A DNA stretch of 5,931 bases from Verrucomicrobiota bacterium (lineage in GTDB: Bacteria > Verrucomicrobiota > Lentisphaeria > Victivallales > Victivallaceae): the NCBI GenBank assembly GCA_023459755.1, contig JAEWSS010000092.1:1-5931 (forward strand). The letters are read 5' to 3'. The notes beneath the pieces are model-generated. The model was not told the origin of the DNA. It saw only the letters and a list, made by a program, of their open reading frames with translations, and did no database searches. A program made the translations under genes and the position numbers. Shown here one piece after another: positions 5,557-5,931 of the stretch (the first letter of the stretch is position 1; the number at the start of each line of letters is the position of its first letter).

Positions 5557-5592
5557 ACACAATACATTGGTATTGCGTTTTTTATTTTTTTA
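5557..5592 (+). terminator. Intrinsic terminator after the AraC-family gene
   Basis: ACACAATAC (5557-5565) pairs with GTATTGCGT (5570-5578) over 9 bp with one A-C mismatch and a 4-nt loop, followed by a T-rich tract to about 5591. It lies about 150 bp after the regulator's stop and separates it from the AIDA-type gene. The stem is AT-rich but the layout is typical. Confidence 0.75.
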
Positions 5593-5633
5593 AATTTGTA
5601 TACTTTTGGATAATAGCGGTCATTTTTGTGCTA

Positions 5634-5661
5634 TTGAGTTACACCGCCGCGTGTTTATGTT
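5634..5661 (+). promoter_or_regulatory. Promoter candidate of the AIDA-type gene
   Basis: TTGAGT (5634-5639) and TATGTT (5656-5661) are spaced by 16 bp. The -35 box is identical to the one upstream of recX. Transcription would begin near 5668, giving a leader of about 70 nt. A GATAAT at 5609-5614 is an alternative -10 without a good -35. Confidence 0.4.
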
Positions 5662-5739
5662 AAGTCATGCAAAGAAGATTTCCTTACTAAAAAAAAGGAT
5701 TCGGCGGGGGCCGGGTCCGCAACCAAAAGGTGAAAGAAA

Positions 5740-5931
5740 ATGGCTTTTACAACACCGGTGACTTCTTTAGTGAGCAGTGAAACTGTTGATGGCGTGCAAA
5801 TGATCGACGCGGGAGGGATCGCGTCCGGATGCACCATTGTTCCAGGAGGCCAGCAGCAGGTAAATGACAGCGGAAGCGTGGTCGGAACGGTAGCTTATCA
5901 GAAAAACACCAGTGACATCAATGTGAATGTC
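5740..5931 (+). CDS. AIDA-repeat-like (autotransporter passenger-type) protein, N-terminal 64 residues only
   Basis: The visible part begins MAFTTPVTSLVSSETV and runs into Gly/Ser/Asn/Gln-rich repeats of about 19 residues: VQMIDAGGIASGCTI (19-33) followed by QQQVNDSGSVVGTVAY (38-53). The V-x-x-GG-x-A-SG-T-x-V-x-x-GGQQ pattern is typical of AIDA-type beta-roll passengers, which are surface or secreted proteins. No N-terminal signal peptide is present: there is no basic stretch and no hydrophobic core. If the protein is exported, the signal must be elsewhere, for example at the C-terminus for type I or a related route. AGGTG (5728-5732) lies 7 nt before the ATG, supporting this start. The upstream terminator and promoter suggest a separate transcription unit. 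Length and C-terminal domains are unknown because the gene runs off the window. The call rests on repeat pattern alone. Confidence 0.75.
   Translation, partial: MAFTTPVTSLVSSETVDGVQMIDAGGIASGCTIVPGGQQQVNDSGSVVGTVAYQKNTSDINVNV

Larger units (their letters stand above)
5409..5739 (+). other. AT-rich intergenic region between the AraC-family gene and the AIDA-type gene
   Basis: No gene is seen in this 331-bp stretch. It is markedly AT-rich up to about 5640. It contains a 9-bp direct repeat TATAAAGAT (5526-5534 and 5540-5548), an intrinsic terminator (5557-5592), a probable promoter (5634-5661), and a leader of about 70 nt with two small hairpins (around 5680-5700 and 5703-5719) before the next start codon. 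No tRNA or known riboswitch fold was recognised. Confidence 0.7.

Overview
The window looks like chromosomal DNA from a free-living or gut-associated bacterium, most likely of the PVC group and perhaps Lentisphaerota/Victivallales. The support is circumstantial: a Hanks-type Ser/Thr kinase in an ordinary operon, a cupin-AraC regulator, the start of a protein with AIDA-type repeats, and GC-rich genes split by AT-rich intergenic DNA. No 16S or other phylogenetic marker is present, so the taxonomy is an inference.

Left part (1-1181, minus strand): a two-gene operon. An HD-domain phosphohydrolase (576-1181) overlaps by ATGA the start of a Ser/Thr protein kinase (579 down to the window edge, C-terminal part missing). 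The kinase has HCD instead of HRD in its catalytic loop. A divergent intergenic stretch of about 90 bp (1182-1268) holds two face-away promoters whose -10 boxes sit almost on the start codons, so both the HD gene and recX may be translated from leaderless messages.

Middle part (1269-4281, plus strand): recX, then argB (N-acetylglutamate kinase), aroK (shikimate kinase) and aroC (chorismate synthase). argB, aroK and aroC are packed with a 2-nt gap and an ATGA overlap, so they are probably one biosynthetic operon. It joins one arginine step with the fifth and seventh steps of the shikimate pathway. A likely argB promoter lies inside the recX 3' end. aroK lacks the usual lid arginine, and aroC has a shortened loop before its Gly-rich FMN-side motif.

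Right part (4282-5931, plus strand): 350 bp of non-coding DNA with a weak terminator, a TATAAT box and a cluster of CGGCAA/TTGCCG hexamers precedes a TTG-started AraC-family regulator (4632-5408). A 331-bp AT-rich gap follows, with a good intrinsic terminator and a probable promoter. It leads into the first 64 codons of an AIDA-repeat-like protein (5740 to the edge) that begins without a signal peptide.

I see no mobile element, CRISPR array, tRNA or rRNA. Most of the window is ordinary metabolism. The least ordinary items are the non-RD kinase coupled to an HD phosphohydrolase, the paired leaderless promoters, and the signal-less AIDA-type protein at the right edge.
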